Of a DNA stretch of 64,000 nucleotides, positions 1 to 19,236 are shown in pieces. Location of the stretch: NCBI GenBank assembly GCA_013399855.1, contig VXAY01005172.1, positions 556,253 through 620,252 of the forward strand. The letters are read 5' to 3'. This stretch comes from Oxyruncus cristatus. Lineage: Eukaryota > Chordata > Aves > Passeriformes > Cotingidae. The notes beneath the pieces were generated by a model, which had not been told where the DNA came from, made no database searches, and saw only the letters and a program-made list of their open reading frames with translations. The translations under genes were made by a program, and so were the position numbers. Every line of letters begins with the position of its first letter. The first letter of the stretch is position 1.

Positions 1-843
1 TTAATTAGCACTTTCTCATCAGCAAATATGACCTACAGCTTTTAAACATCTTTCTAGCAAGGAAAAATCACAGCTTATACCGTGGTGTCGAGACAGAATA
101 CTACATGAAACATGCCTGAGAAAAATTGCTTGTTTGAGATTGATCTTACACAAAAAATAGCTATGCAGACTGATTCCAGAAAGAATCACCTCACTGGCTT
201 ACACAGCTGATTTTGAGGGAATCTCTTTAGGTAGTAAATATTACTAATCAAGATGGGAATGTAAAAGTCCAAGTTCCAGGTTCGTTCACTTCCCTGTTGT
301 GGAGGAGTATTTGATATGTTAAGAAGGTGGTGTAACATTCATTCACACGCTGTCTCATTGCAGCTGTTGACAGTAATAGCAAGATATCATAATTGTTAGA
401 TATATTTAATGGCAGTGACAGCTTTACTCTTGTATTTCTGCTTCCATACCTAATATTTTTAATTACTAAGCAAAACCAGACTTCATGCAAGAGAAAACAA
501 ACAAACAAAGCAAAGTCTTGAGTTGGGGATAGAACAGGATTAAGCCTGGATTTGGGAGAGACCAGCTTATTTCAGTTAAACAGCTGGCTCCATTTTATAG
601 TACAGTCATCATTTTAATTTCAAAATTTTAAATTGTTGTCTAGATATTTCCTTAAATGCATTGCAAGTTTTATAAGGAGAAAGAAACTAAACACATTTTT
701 GGCGGATCTGGAAACTGAGATAAAGAAAATAGAGAAAGAAAAGTAACGTCTGAAGAGAAGTGCTTTGCCTCTAGCCCCCACTCCCCAAAAAAAACCCCGA
801 AATGGGAAGAAGCCAGAGTGTTTTGGGCTGGTAGGAGCCTCAC
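1..843. other. Non-coding stretch, nothing recognised
   Basis: I see no gene, RNA or repeat family here. The DNA is AT-rich. If the exon at 844-1001 is real, this is its downstream intron. Confidence 0.5.
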
Positions 844-1001
844 CTGCCCGGATTTTCTGTGTGGCGCTGGTGCAGTTGGCTGATCCGAGCAGCAGCACTG
901 TGATGCACCAAATGGTTCAGAAGATTAGTTGCTGCTCCTTTGGCTTTCTGCATGGATGCTTCAAAGATTATTTGTTGTAATTCCCGTGTTCTTAGGCTTA
1001 T
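844..1001 (-). CDS. Internal coding exon of an unidentified gene
   Basis: This minus-strand segment is bounded by a good acceptor (TTTTGTGTTACAG before 1001) and a good donor (GGGCAG followed by GTGAGG after 844). The 158 nt between are fully open in the frame that starts at phase 0 and ends at phase 2. The predicted piece is about 52 residues, begins ISLRTRELQQIIFEAS and contains LLNHLVHHSAAARISQLHQ. It looks helical, rich in A, Q, R and H, with no stop, which is hard to get by chance with both splice sites in register. I do not recognise the protein. It lies downstream of the LRRC9 remnants on the same strand but does not resemble any part of LRRC9 I know, nor PCNX4, the usual next gene in human. 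It could also be an exon of a long non-coding RNA. Confidence 0.45.
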
Positions 1002-1475
1002 CTGTAACACAAAATGCACATGGGTATTATCCCTGCACGGCCTCCCCAGCTGCCAGTCACCAACCACTGCACTCTTTCTTATCTTCTTCTTAATTTTCCT
1101 CACCAGAACAATGTTAGATCATTTCTTTTCAGTTCCTAGCGTAGTTAAAACTTAAATTTACAGTCTAAAATTGGTTAATAAATTAAGAAAAAACCCAAAC
1201 AACAAAAAACCAACAAAAAGCCAAAGCTTTTGGGAGCACCGAAAGGCTAATTCTTCTATCGATGGCTCAGACTGAATCTGAAGATCTATCCAAAGGTGAA
1301 GAACTGATGAAGATATGTATTCCTCCAGAAAAAAAACACTTGCCAGCTCTCAGAAGGTTGTGTAAAAGTTACGGATTTGCGAGATACCCAGGAAAGGTAA
1401 AGATGTCCTTGTTAAAAGTGCTCTGTGTGACCATGTAATATGTAGCATGAAGGAGTATAATTAAGTATCAGGAAT
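1002..1475. other. Non-coding stretch
   Basis: This is AT-rich sequence with no gene seen. Positions 1447-1461 hold the left copy of a direct repeat that reappears at 1630-1644, on the far side of the CR1 tail. Confidence 0.5.
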
Positions 1476-1629
1476 ATCACAGAATCCCAGAATGGTCTGG
1501 GTTGGAAGGGACCTTAAAGACCACCCAGTTCTAACCCCCTGCCATGGACAGGGACACTTTCCACCAGACCAGGTTGCTCCAAGCCCCATCCAACCTGGCC
1601 TTGAACCCTTCCAGGGATGGGGATGGGTG
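1476..1629 (-). mobile_element. CR1 LINE 3' tail (truncated)
   Basis: Read on the minus strand this is the classic avian CR1 3' end. It has CATCCCTGGAAGGGTTCAAG, the GGAGCAACCTGGTC block, a Pro-rich CCATGG block, and GGTCCCTTCCAACCC near the terminus. Only about 155 bp of the tail remain. It is unusual in being flanked by a near-perfect direct repeat (1447-1461 and 1630-1644). Confidence 0.9.
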
Positions 1630-3066
1630 ATGAAGGAGTACAATGTCAGGTATTCAGGACTCTGTAATCCCATTTGTTTTTGTTCACTTTCATTTGACTT
1701 AGTCAGTAGAGGCTCTCCCAGTTCATGGCCAAATATAAGATCAGAGCCCAGTAAACGCTGACTGTTTTCATTCAGATTTCCGTGTGTTCTTCTGAGAGGG
1801 TTATGTCTTGTAAAGTTCGCTGTCAGCTCAGGAAATCAGGAGTCCTCTGGAGAGTTTGCAACTGGAAAACACTTCATTAAGACAAGAAAAAACAAACAAA
1901 CAAAAGAGTCTATATCTTAGTCTTTATGATAGAAATGTCTTTTTGGTTCTGCAGTAATATAAAGAGTAATAATCAACTTCTTGTGAGTAAAGAACTGTAA
2001 ATCTTCTCAAATTTAGCAGTGACAACATTGAAAGAGATATAATCAATAGAATGAAACAAGAAAATATTATTATGTACAGAGTGTTCTGGTGTCTACCTAA
2101 ACCTGTCCTGAATAAAGTGCCAGCCTACTTAATGCTGGGGAAATCTCTTTTGAAGTTTAAGATCAAAAGCACTTTTTAAGCCTAAGCAACACCATACGGT
2201 TTCAATTCTTGCTTTCGAGCAAGCACTTTAAAAAGCACAACTAAAATGCAACTGACAAACTTGAAAAATCTTTTGTGTTGTTCCACTTGGATGATCTAAT
2301 GAGAAAATGGCTCAGTTCTGTTGTAGCTAATGAGGTATAACATCTTCACTGAACCTGAATATAAACCAGATATTTCTCTGAAGATATAGTCCTGACATGC
2401 TTCTGTTTCCTCATTCATTCATTCTGCCATGTTTTTATTTAAGTGATGTCCAATGAATAAAAGCACAGGTCAGTTTTGAAATAGAACATTTACACGTGAA
2501 TTGACTCAATCCAAAAGTACTTTGAACTCTGTATACAGGCATTGTGGTTTCAAGTGGGAAAATGTGTTTCACCAACTTATGAAGGCCCTGAGTCTGCAAA
2601 CAGACATATTAATGTAGCCAGATGGAGATCTGCCACAACACATTTTTGACAGATGAAGTTCTGAAACAGAACCTGAGGGTACATGAATTTTAACCCACCT
2701 GGTTCCAGCAGCGACCTACTATCAGTGTGAACACTGAGATTTGGCAAAGCAGTGAAGATAGTATCGAATGATAGCATTTATTCTGGTAGGACCTAGAAGC
2801 TGATATCCTACTTAAGGGCTTTATTTAGACAGTAAAATATTTATGTCAAGGAATTTACACAAGGACACAGTAAGGACATAAACCCATAGGTGTGGGAAGT
2901 ATAAGGTATTAGCAAAGGACTTAGATTAATGCAGCAAGTAGCATTTGCAGCTCAGCAACAGTTTAGATGTGGTTGGGCATGATGACAGCAACCTGGCTGT
3001 GAAAAATTTAAGGAGACAATTGGAGTAGAATATCCTTGTGATGCAGCTGTCTACTAGTAGAGCTTC
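1630..3066. other. Non-coding stretch
   Basis: No convincing gene is present. A minus-strand open frame at 2577-2777 contains a TALPNLSV segment that faintly recalls an LRR of LRRC9, but the match is too weak to annotate. Confidence 0.45.
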
Positions 3067-3069
3067 GTA

Positions 3070-3325
3070 TCACAGAATCCTAGAATCCAAGAATGGTTTT
3101 GGTTGGAACAGACCTTAAAGACTATCTACCTCCAACCCCCTGCCATGGGAGAGACACCTTCCAGTAGACCAGGTTGCTCCAAGCTGCATTCAACCTGATC
3201 TTGAATACTTCCAGGGAAGGGGCATTCACAGCTTCTGTGGACAACCTGTTACAGTGCCTTCACCCTCACAGGGAAGATTTTCTTCCTAATATCTAAACCT
3301 GTCCTCTTTCAGCTTGTGTTTATAT
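3070..3325 (-). mobile_element. CR1 LINE 3' fragment
   Basis: The minus strand carries the CR1 3' region from the 'AAGATTTTCTTCCTAATATC' complement through the GGTTGCTCCAAG and CCATGGG blocks to the terminal ATTCTAGGATTCTGTGAT-like end. It is 5'-truncated and diverged. Confidence 0.88.
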
Positions 3326-4272
3326 CTATACATACAGATATAGCTTATATCTATATCAGCTTGATCTGTAAAGCAAAGAGGTGTGAGGAAAAGCTGAACA
3401 GGTTGATGAGGACGTGAGAATAAAACTGATTTATACTGATGTTTCTCATCACCCTTAGTACTTGTGTTTCAGATGTGTAAAAGAACTGTTTCTGTGCTTC
3501 ATAAATGTGAAACTGAGGCATAAGGAGAGAACTGGCTTGCAGAACACAGAGTGGCAACAGACTCTAGATCTCCTTGTTACTCTGGTTCCTCTCCTGTGGA
3601 AATCTATGGTTAAAATGAATACTGCCGGCTTTTGAGCTGGGAGGAAGGAATTCAGTTCATCAAACAAATCTCCAGAGAAGTTTCATGCTGTGATGCAGAA
3701 CTCACAGGTCTGCAGTGGGACAATAAACTCTTTCAGCCAGTGGGGTCTTAGTGATAAACGGGGCTACAGAGACAATGACCCTTCTGTTCGTAGGAGACAC
3801 GTGCTGGGCTGGCCTCCTCTCTGACTCCTTGCTGTTGTTGTTATTCTTGTGTTTGGGAAACCTAACAGTGAATCCTACTAAAAATCTCTGTTCCAGTGAA
3901 TTTGTACTGTAAAATGAGATGAGAGACACCCAATGAATGCAGACAGACTGACAGATGGGTGAGCACAAGAAAATAATGAGCAATGAAATTGGTCAGTGTG
4001 ACAGACAGTGATCACAGCAGATGCCCAACTGTTGTGAAGCTTTCTTTTGGTTTCACTGTCAGTGAGGATTTCAGGGCAAGGTCTGGAGGAGAACAACAAG
4101 GTAGCTTGTCCAGGGAGCCCCTTCTCAACAGGAGTAGCAAAGGTAGAAATATGGCAAAAAGAGATGTTGATGACCAGTAGCTCAAGGTACACAATTGCAT
4201 CTCAAGGCATTAGATAAGACACGACCTCACTCTCAGCAAGAAGGATGGGGATAGGCAGGACTGAACCACAAG
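3326..4272. other. Non-coding stretch
   Basis: Only short chance frames occur here. I see no gene or known repeat. Confidence 0.5.
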
Positions 4273-4275
4273 TAT

Positions 4276-4346
4276 AGAATCATAGAATCATAGAATCAGA
4301 CGGGTTGGAAAGGACCTCTGAGATCATCAAGTCCAACCCTTGAAAG
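4276..4346 (-). mobile_element. CR1 LINE terminal stub
   Basis: The stub has a triple ATAGAATC octamer-type end followed by GGGTTGGAAAGGACCTCTGAGATCATCAAGTCCAACC-like sequence. That is the terminus of a CR1 subfamily in minus orientation. Only about 70 bp survive. Confidence 0.8.
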
Positions 4347-4800
4347 AAAAATTGGTTTTTACCAAAGTATTTTGATGAGGAAGGACAGTGAGAGTTAACA
4401 CAAACCAGAAATAAAAACAACAGATGAAGACTATTACCTGTTAAAAGTATTTCCAGTGGATACAGATGGGATGAGATAGTATCTTTAGTATCTTTAGATA
4501 CACAAGACCCTATGTTCTTGCATTAAATTACAGCTGAAAATAATCATGTAGGTGGCTATCATAAAGAAGATAAATTGGAGCCCCATTTAATGATAGTTGG
4601 ACAGAGAAGTTTTAACACTATTGCACCTTGAAATTACAGTTTCAAACATTGACACAGCATTGCTGGAAATCTGTATTATGTAGTAACAGTACGAGGAAAG
4701 AGAATTAGATTCCTCTGAAACTTGTAAAAAAAAAAAAATCTGACAAAAATACCCTGTGAAAATATGGGTACTTCTGCCCCTTCTGTTCCACATGACATAC
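4347..4800. other. Non-coding stretch
   Basis: Nothing recognised. Confidence 0.45.
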
Positions 4801-4900
4801 TGTCATGGTTTAACCCCACCTGGCAACTAAGTGCCACCTTCCACGTGTTGTTTTGGACCACTTCAGAGGCAGTGGAAGACAGTGTGAGACAATGTGTTTA
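4801..4900 (+). mobile_element. Truncated avian endogenous-retrovirus LTR start
   Basis: The segment begins TGTCATGGTTTAACCCCACC and continues with GGCAACTAAGTGCCACC. This is the 5' end of an LTR family common in avian, especially passerine, genomes. The resemblance fades after about 50-60 bp, and the element is then replaced by the ATCT microsatellite. No internal viral genes are present. It is only a fragment. Confidence 0.6.
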
Positions 4901-4903
4901 ATT

Positions 4904-4905
4904 TC

Positions 4906-4994
<89 letters not shown>

Positions 4995-5060
4995 ATCTAT
5001 CTATGTAATCTATCTATCTATCTATCTATCTGTCTGTCTGTCTGTCTGTCTGTCTGTCAT
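4904..5060. repeat. (ATCT)n then (GTCT)n compound microsatellite
   Basis: About 125 bp of TCTA/ATCT tetranucleotides, with two interruptions near 4995 and 5006, pass into about seven GTCT units. The tract directly follows the LTR stub. Loci of this length are usually polymorphic. Confidence 0.98.
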
Positions 5061-5460
5061 CTCTATTTAAAGCAAAGTATCTTCCTAAATAAAATGTGGG
5101 CATCTTGAGAAACAAAACCTAGGTCAGTAATTATCACAGGTATTTCTCATATATTTAATCATGAAGAGTACATAGGTATGACTGCCATGTCACCAATCAC
5201 TGGAGCAGGTTTCACAGGAATTAAACCTGTATATGGTAAAAGAAATGTGTTGAAAAATGAAAAAAAAAATCTATGACTTGGAGGTGAAAATGCTACATTT
5301 ATACCCTTCCACTCTGTTGAAGATGGCTTGAATTTTTGGGATCCAGACCATGAAAATCAAACAAATAAATAAACAAACGCACTCCTCTGCTCACAGAAGT
5401 CAGAGGACGTGAAAAGAAAACATATTTAAACTGCTGTTTAATTTAGTAAAATACTTATGG
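5061..5460. other. Non-coding stretch
   Basis: Nothing recognised. Confidence 0.45.
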
Positions 5461-5495
5461 ACTCATAGAATAGTTTGGGTTGGAAGGGACCGATG
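5461..5495 (-). mobile_element. CR1 LINE terminal stub
   Basis: ACTCATAGAATAGTTTGGGTTGGAAGGGACC is the last ~35 bp of a CR1 element, read here from its 3' end (minus orientation). Confidence 0.7.
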
Positions 5496-11125
<5,630 letters not shown>

Positions 11126-11129
11126 TGAG

Positions 11130-11357
11130 GATAAATGTCTTTGAACTGAAAGAGAGTAGGTTTAGATTAGATATTAGGAGGAAATTCTGCCCTGGATCCC
11201 CAGAGGAGCTGTGGCTGACCCATCCCTGGAAGTGTTCAAGGCCAGGCTTGGAGCAACCTGGTCTAGTGGAAGTTGTCCCTGCTCGTGGCAGGGGTGTGGA
11301 ATGAGACTGTCTTTAGTGTTCCTTCCAACCCAAACAATTCCATGATTCCATGATTTT
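11130..11357 (+). mobile_element. CR1 LINE 3' tail
   Basis: In plus orientation it shows CTGAAAGAGAGTAGGTTTAG, ATTAGGAGGAAATTCT, CATCCCTGGAAGTGTTCAAG, GGAGCAACCTGGTCTAGTGG and CCTTCCAACCCAAACAATTC, ending in two ATTCCATG octamers. It is a complete CR1 3' end and fairly young. Just upstream is a small GGGAGGTTCT duplication (11071-11090). Confidence 0.92.
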
Positions 11358-12415
11358 TCTCCCCATTTTTTTTTCTATTTGGCAAACATAATTATTTTCT
11401 TGCATTCTGAATGCAGCAAGAACTTGAACAGGACTGTTTCCAAGATCATGCTAGAATGTAATTTTTGGTACCAGCAAAAATCTTTGTAAGACCAGTGTTT
11501 ATTAAATAATTTCTGAGCTACTGCCAGAGGCAAGGACAAAACTTCTATCCTCACAAAAAACAGAAACCAATATGTTCTTTATAAAAAAAACAGCTGCAAA
11601 ATTGTTCCTGACGCTTTCCTTTTCCATAGCACTTGGTATAAGTTACAACAAAACAATAACAACCCTCGCTCATCTTTGATCCTGTAATATATTGTGATGC
11701 TTCTCCAACTTCATTAGAAATCAGGTCTCCATTTAAGTCGGTGAGATGGCTGACGACACTCAGCTGAAAGGAGGTTGGCTTGAAGAATGGATTTTTTTTT
11801 TTTTAATTGCCAATATAATTTACATGCAAGAAAGAGACTTGCACTTCCTTTCTGTTTGGTGTGCTGTCACCTTGTGGATGTCAAGAACTAGAGCTTTGCT
11901 ATGATCTTTGGCAGAGCCACAGTGCCATCCCTGCCTAAGCTGAAACACGTGAGACGAGGAACCTTTGGGCTTGTTTTGATTGTCTGGATTTTATGTGACA
12001 TTGATGGTAGTGAACTGCTCTGGAGTCACATGGGCTGACTCGAAAGTTTATTGATCTTACAAAGCTCACTAATGTATTTGTTTGGAAAATCTACGATTTA
12101 CTTAAAAAATATTAGAAATATTGACGAAGAAACCCCAAAACCAAACACCACCCACAGAAACAAACAAACAAACAAACAGGAAAACAAAGCAAGAAAAGCA
12201 TCATAGAACACTTGAGAAATGTTTAAAGGATTTAGAGGTGAGACTGAAACTTCAAGATATCACGACAAACCTACCCTATTCACACAGAGTATGTTGGACT
12301 GCCCACTAGGTTAATGTATAATACCTGAAATATACACTCCTCACACTAAAAATGTCTCTGTTTGTGAATGGAATATAGATATATATTAACAACCAAACAA
12401 GCCAAATGCAATCAT
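11358..12415. other. Non-coding stretch
   Basis: Nothing recognised beyond simple A-rich and AAAC-rich tracts near 12130-12190. Confidence 0.45.
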
Positions 12416-12492
12416 AAAAAAAAAAAAAAAAATCATTGAGTGGTTTGGGTTGGAAGGGACCTTAAAGATCATTTAGTTCCAACCTCCCAATT
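12416..12492 (-). mobile_element. A-tract followed by CR1 LINE terminal stub
   Basis: An 18-nt A run is followed by TCATTGAGTGGTTTGGGTTGG and AAGGGACCTTAAAGATCATT, the last ~60 bp of a CR1 in minus orientation. Confidence 0.8.
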
Positions 12493-12998
12493 GCTTCTGA
12501 GGTTAGTGATGTGTAATACTCAGGATCTGTTGACACCCAAAGCTGATGGCAAAGAACACAGCAAAATCAAAAGTTTAATCTGATAAATACCTAAGTAATA
12601 ACAACAAAGAACCAGAGACTGGAAATGGTTGCTCTAATTATTTCTCTTATATTCTATCTATATATTCTTTCTATGTATCTATGTATCTGTCTATCTATCT
12701 GTCTGTCTTCTATGTATATTCTGTTATTATTTCTTTTTATATCTGTATCTATATCTATTGCAGAGGTTCACTGAAGCTTAATTGACAGGCCAAATAGACA
12801 AGGCAGCATCTTTTTGGATGCTTCCTGGGTGCCCCAATGGAGTTCTGTTTCCTGTGTTAGCTTATTATTTAAATTATTTGAGAGTTATTCTATTCTGATA
12901 GTACTCTGTTGGCCTGACTTTCACTTTTACAAAATATTAAATTTAGTGTTAAATGATCATTAAACCCCCCCACTTTTAAAAGAGTCTCTCAATGCCTC
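12493..12998. other. Non-coding stretch with degenerate TCTA repeat
   Basis: It contains the decayed microsatellite at 12645-12760. No gene is seen. Confidence 0.45.
12645..12760. repeat. Degenerate (TCTA/TCTG)n microsatellite
   Basis: Interrupted units of TCTA, TGTA and TCTG run through this tract. It is an older, broken relative of the tetranucleotide array at 4.9 kb. Confidence 0.8.
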
Positions 12999-13045
12999 AA
13001 ATTTTTAATGTTTAAATCTGCCGATTCTGACCGAGCCATTTAAAT
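12999..13045 (-). pseudogene. LRRC9: Possible LRRC9 exon remnant (after the 13.6 kb exon)
   Basis: The minus strand reads SVRIGRFK, then needs a one-base shift to continue LKNLRH. This resembles the LRRC9 segment that follows the NPWQK block (human S-V-I-G-R-L-K-T-L-T-H-L). It is in the expected place, 565 bp downstream of the 13610-13790 exon. No clear acceptor precedes it, and a stop follows within the matching part. The match is short, so chance resemblance is possible. Confidence 0.3.
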
Positions 13046-13609
13046 AATGTTAAAATGTACCAATTCAAAGGGGATAAAGCACAGAGAGAAACATTTGTTC
13101 CAGAGGCTGCTTGGGCAACAGGAATGAATGAGAGCCAGTAAAAGGGCTGAGTATTGGCTCTGTCGTGGAAGCTCCAGCCAGCACAGCTGTGCTGCTGAAG
13201 GCAGATCCAGGCAGGAACAGGGACTAACAGAGTGTGGGCACCTCCCAGGGCTGGGAATGCCTCTGCTCCCACCCCTTCTTCAGGGCAGCCGAGACAGCAA
13301 AATCAAAACCAGGGCTTGGTTTTGATATCTGGCACAGGCCAGCATGCATTTAACGCCTAAGGGAAGCAAAAAAGAAAGGAATTATACCTCAGGGGTGTCT
13401 TAGGCCAAAAATGCTGCGGGGTTTATTTGTTCGGTTGGATTGGGATCACGAAAAGAAGTGAAGGTCCTGTGAGAACAAAGGTGCCATAACATGACCATAA
13501 GGCCCCTTACACTGCAAGGGGCCTTAGAACTAATGAGGTGGAGGACCAGATTTTAGGCCTTTAAAACTGTTAGAATGCTTTCCCAGGAATTTCAAGTGCT
13601 GATATGTAC
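13046..13609. other. LRRC9 intron, nothing else seen
   Basis: No repeat or other gene is recognised. The short open frames here on both strands are not supported by anything. Confidence 0.45.
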
Positions 13610-13790
13610 CTTATGCCATGGGTTGTGTGTCATGTCAGGACTGAGTATGTTGGGAGTGTGTTTTTGTAAAATGTTTATGTCTCCCCTGGACTCCTTCAGC
13701 TGATTCCCTCTCAGGTTGAAGAACTGCACTTTGTTTAAGCCTTTAATGCCCTCGAAAGTGACCACATGGTTATGATTCACGTCAAAATAT
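13610..13790 (-). CDS. LRRC9: LRRC9-like exon (LRR segment ending NPWHK)
   Basis: This is the clearest LRRC9 exon. The acceptor is ACTTTAACCAG before 13790 and the donor is CATAAG followed by GTACAT after 13610. The frame is open over the full 181 nt, starting one base into a codon and ending at phase 0. The translation contains VNHNHVVTFEGIKGLN, then NLRGNQLKES, INILQKHTPN and HNPWHK. It aligns over its whole length, without gaps, with human LRRC9 around residues 750-810 (S-H-N-H-V-I-T-L-E-G and H-N-P-W-Q-K). Some LRR consensus leucines are replaced (first position Y-F, NLRGN, SPDMTHN), which fits relaxed constraint. No stop or frameshift lies in this exon. Confidence 0.75.
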
Positions 13791-16604
<2,814 letters not shown>

Positions 16605-16755
16605 ACACCATTGCCAGAATTAGATGCATCACTTTCTTGGCATTTCCATGGCCTGAATACTAAATTAGCTCCAGGGTAGGTGACTTGATAGATGGGATTC
16701 ATTGCACAAGCTGGAGAACTGTGGCCAAGGAACACTTTTGCAATTATCACTTTCC
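16605..16755 (-). CDS. LRRC9: LRRC9-like exon (KVFLGHSS segment)
   Basis: An excellent polypyrimidine acceptor (TTTTCTCCCCCTCTTAG before 16755) opens an exon reading GKVIIAKVFLGHSSPACAM, then VTYPGANLVFRPWKC. Human LRRC9 has I-T-K-V-F-L-G-Q-S followed by N-Y-P-M-V-N-S-V-F-I-P-R-K-Y at the equivalent place. The frame is open over about 150 nt. Using the donor GTATTT after 16605 leaves two bases, which joins in phase with the exon at 15601. Other GT choices nearby would not keep frame. Confidence 0.65.
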
Positions 16756-17845
16756 CTAAGAGGGGGAGAAAAGACACTTAGTGCTTCTGATTGTAGCATG
16801 GGGTCGCAGAGAGGATAATACAACTGTGATGCCTAATGTAGTAAAAGGCAGGCTGCTTCTTGGTCTGGCAAAGGAATGCTCTAATATGTATGTAATACAT
16901 ATCAATAAAAAGAGTATTTTATATGTATTATGATTCTGGTTTTATTGGTTTTTTAAATGAAACAAATTGGAAAGAAATTACACCGTGAAATCTGATGTTT
17001 GCAGCTGGCTAATATTCAAAAGCATCGAAATCCAAAATACAAGTAATTTCATAAAGAGTGGGACCTGTGAGGCCAGGTATCCTATGGATTTGTGTCATAA
17101 ACACTTTATTACCTTAAAAACTTACTTCCATTCTCTTTTTTCAAAAAGTGACTGGTGTCATGAAAAGATCAGGCGTATCTAGTCATTTGTCTCTCTTCGA
17201 ATTCCTGTCTGGGAATTACTCCCAGCAGCCAAAGCCCTTTGTGGAGCTTCCTAATACTCTGAAATGCCACTGGGACACATTTCAGCAATATTTCAGAGCT
17301 CCTTGCAGGGCTGCATGTGCCACCTCATGGCCATCTACAGTATCTACAAACTGTCCTTTCTGTAACAGCAATTATTCAGGCCATACAGCACATATTTTAC
17401 AAGATCTCTCCAAACTTTGAATTACCATGCTTGAACGACTTCTTAGGATCCCTGCTGGTTTTACCTTCTGTTTTGGCTTATTATTTCAGAAACTCTTTTG
17501 GGACATTCACATAAGCTGAGACTGTTAGGGAGAAGAGAAGGTTTTTTTAATGTCAGACTACTGCAAAGATTAAAGCAAGGGCCAGGAATCTTTATTTGAC
17601 TGAGACCATCCCTTAAAAATGTAAACAAATTTAAGCAGCATGAAAATACAACTATGAATTATGATGAGGGGTGGCAGGCAGGGAAAGCAAAGAATAATGA
17701 ATAAGAAAATAGTTTATAGTGCCATTATTCCAACAAAATGAGAGATAGGTACAAGCAAATCATCCTGTTAGCTCTGTGTGTTCATCTAGCATTTAACACC
17801 AGATAAAGGGATCTCAGGAGGGGCTCTGCAGACTGGCATGATATC
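16756..17845. other. LRRC9 intron, nothing else seen
   Basis: No gene or repeat family recognised. Confidence 0.45.
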
Positions 17846-18242
17846 AGAGAATCATAGAATGGCTTGAATTGGAAGGGACCCTAAAGATCTTCCAGTTCCA
17901 ACCCTCTGCCATGGGCAGGGACACCTTCCACTAGACCAGGTTGCTCCAAGCCCCATCCCAGTCTTGAATGCTTCCAGGGATGGGGCAGCCACAGCTTCCC
18001 TGGGCAACCTTTGCCAGGGCATAGTCAAGAATTTCCTCCCAGTATCTAATCTAAAACTACTCTCTTTCAGTCTGAAGCCACTCCCCCTCATCCTGTCACT
18101 CCAGGCTATTGTAAATAACCTCTCTCCATCCTTCCTGTCGGCTCCCTTCAGGTATTGGAAGGCCACAATTAGGTCACCCCAAAGCTTCTTTTCTCCAGAC
18201 TGAACAAGCCCAGTTGTCTCAGCCTTTCCTTGTAGGAGAGGT
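17846..18242 (-). mobile_element. CR1 LINE 3' fragment (~400 bp)
   Basis: This minus-orientation CR1 runs from the end of ORF2 / start of the 3' UTR (complement of GGAGAAAAGAAGCTTTGGGG) through GGAAGCATTCAAGACTGGG and the CCATGG block to the ATTCTATGATTCTCTGA end. The open frames on both strands here belong to the repeat. Confidence 0.93.
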
Positions 18243-19126
18243 GCTATATAAACAATAAAGCAAACCACAACAATAGATGCTGCATTTGAAAACACCTGCT
18301 TGCAAATCAAAAATCTGATATCAGAGCAAAAAGAGAAAGGCAGGTGTGCAAAAAGTCGGAAAGAAGAAAAGGAGAGCAATGGGGACTAGAGAAGAGTTGT
18401 CCTAATTGATTTTCCTACTTTCTGTTCCACAATGACCCTACATTTAGGGCTAGGTATCTGGAAATACCAGAGAAAAATGGACTAGGATAAAATTTAAGAT
18501 TAAGGACAAAGGAGGCAGTGACTTAGAGTTTAGGACAAGACTTGCAAGCCAGGACTCAGGTGTTCCATGACTGGAACTGAGACTGCAAGACCTGAAAACC
18601 CATGCTGTTCTCTGTGTAGCACTGGTAGGAAGAACACAGTAATAGCAAAATGACACTGTGTTCAAACAACTGCAAATGAAAATTATACAATAAATGGCTG
18701 AAGAAACCACTGAGCAAATCTGTTCTGCAGGCAGTAAATGCAGAGGCTGCATTTGGAGGAGACCTCCAAACCAGTCCTGCACCAGTCCTCACAAACTCTA
18801 GCGGGGGGCACTGGTGAGAAAGGAGTGTGAAGAGACAGCTTGCAACAATGAGAGAAAGGGCAAGGAAAGGACAAGAAGATAATGAGAAAAACTGGGAAGC
18901 GTTAATTGTGCCTTTGCCAGAGATGGCATAAAGATGTGAAGAATGAAGAAGAGGTAGCACCAGGAAATATAATGAGAACAGAGGAAGAAAACACCAGAAA
19001 GATGACTAGAAAAAGGATGAAAGGAGAGAGAAAAAGGGGAGCAGCAATTTTCTGCCTGCAGTGTTCTGTATTATCCTTTACCAAACAACAGCATCCTTTT
19101 GTCCATGATGAGCATAACATATCTAC
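18243..19126. other. LRRC9 intron, nothing else seen
   Basis: Several chance minus-strand frames occur but none is recognisable. Confidence 0.4.
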
Positions 19127-19236
19127 TTCCAGACCCTGGAAACTATCCACCAGCAGTTGAGGCAGCTGCTTTTCCTTAACTGGCAATTCAGGGTTATGTA
19201 CACAAGAGACAGATTTCATCTTTTCTTATTAATAAC
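19127..19236 (-). pseudogene. LRRC9: LRRC9-like exon (NPEL-VKEKQL segment), probably damaged
   Basis: A strong acceptor (CTGTTTCTTCTGTTTGTAG) precedes 19236. The segment encodes SCVHNPELPVKEKQLPQLL followed by VDSFQGLE. It resembles human LRRC9 Y-V-F-D-P-E-V-S-V-K-K-K-H-L-L-Q-I-L in sequence and in order between its neighbours. In the matching frame a TAA lies about six codons upstream, just after the acceptor, so the exon seems damaged or starts at a later AG. The donor (GGAA followed by GTAGAT) is weak. Confidence 0.45.

Noticed and set aside
2577..2777. TALPNLSV frame as a C-terminal LRRC9 LRR exon
   Set aside because: Only a short motif agrees, and a stop lies just upstream where the match should continue.
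17852..18379. 175-codon minus-strand frame
   Set aside because: It lies almost wholly in a CR1 3' tail and matches repeat sequence, not a host gene.
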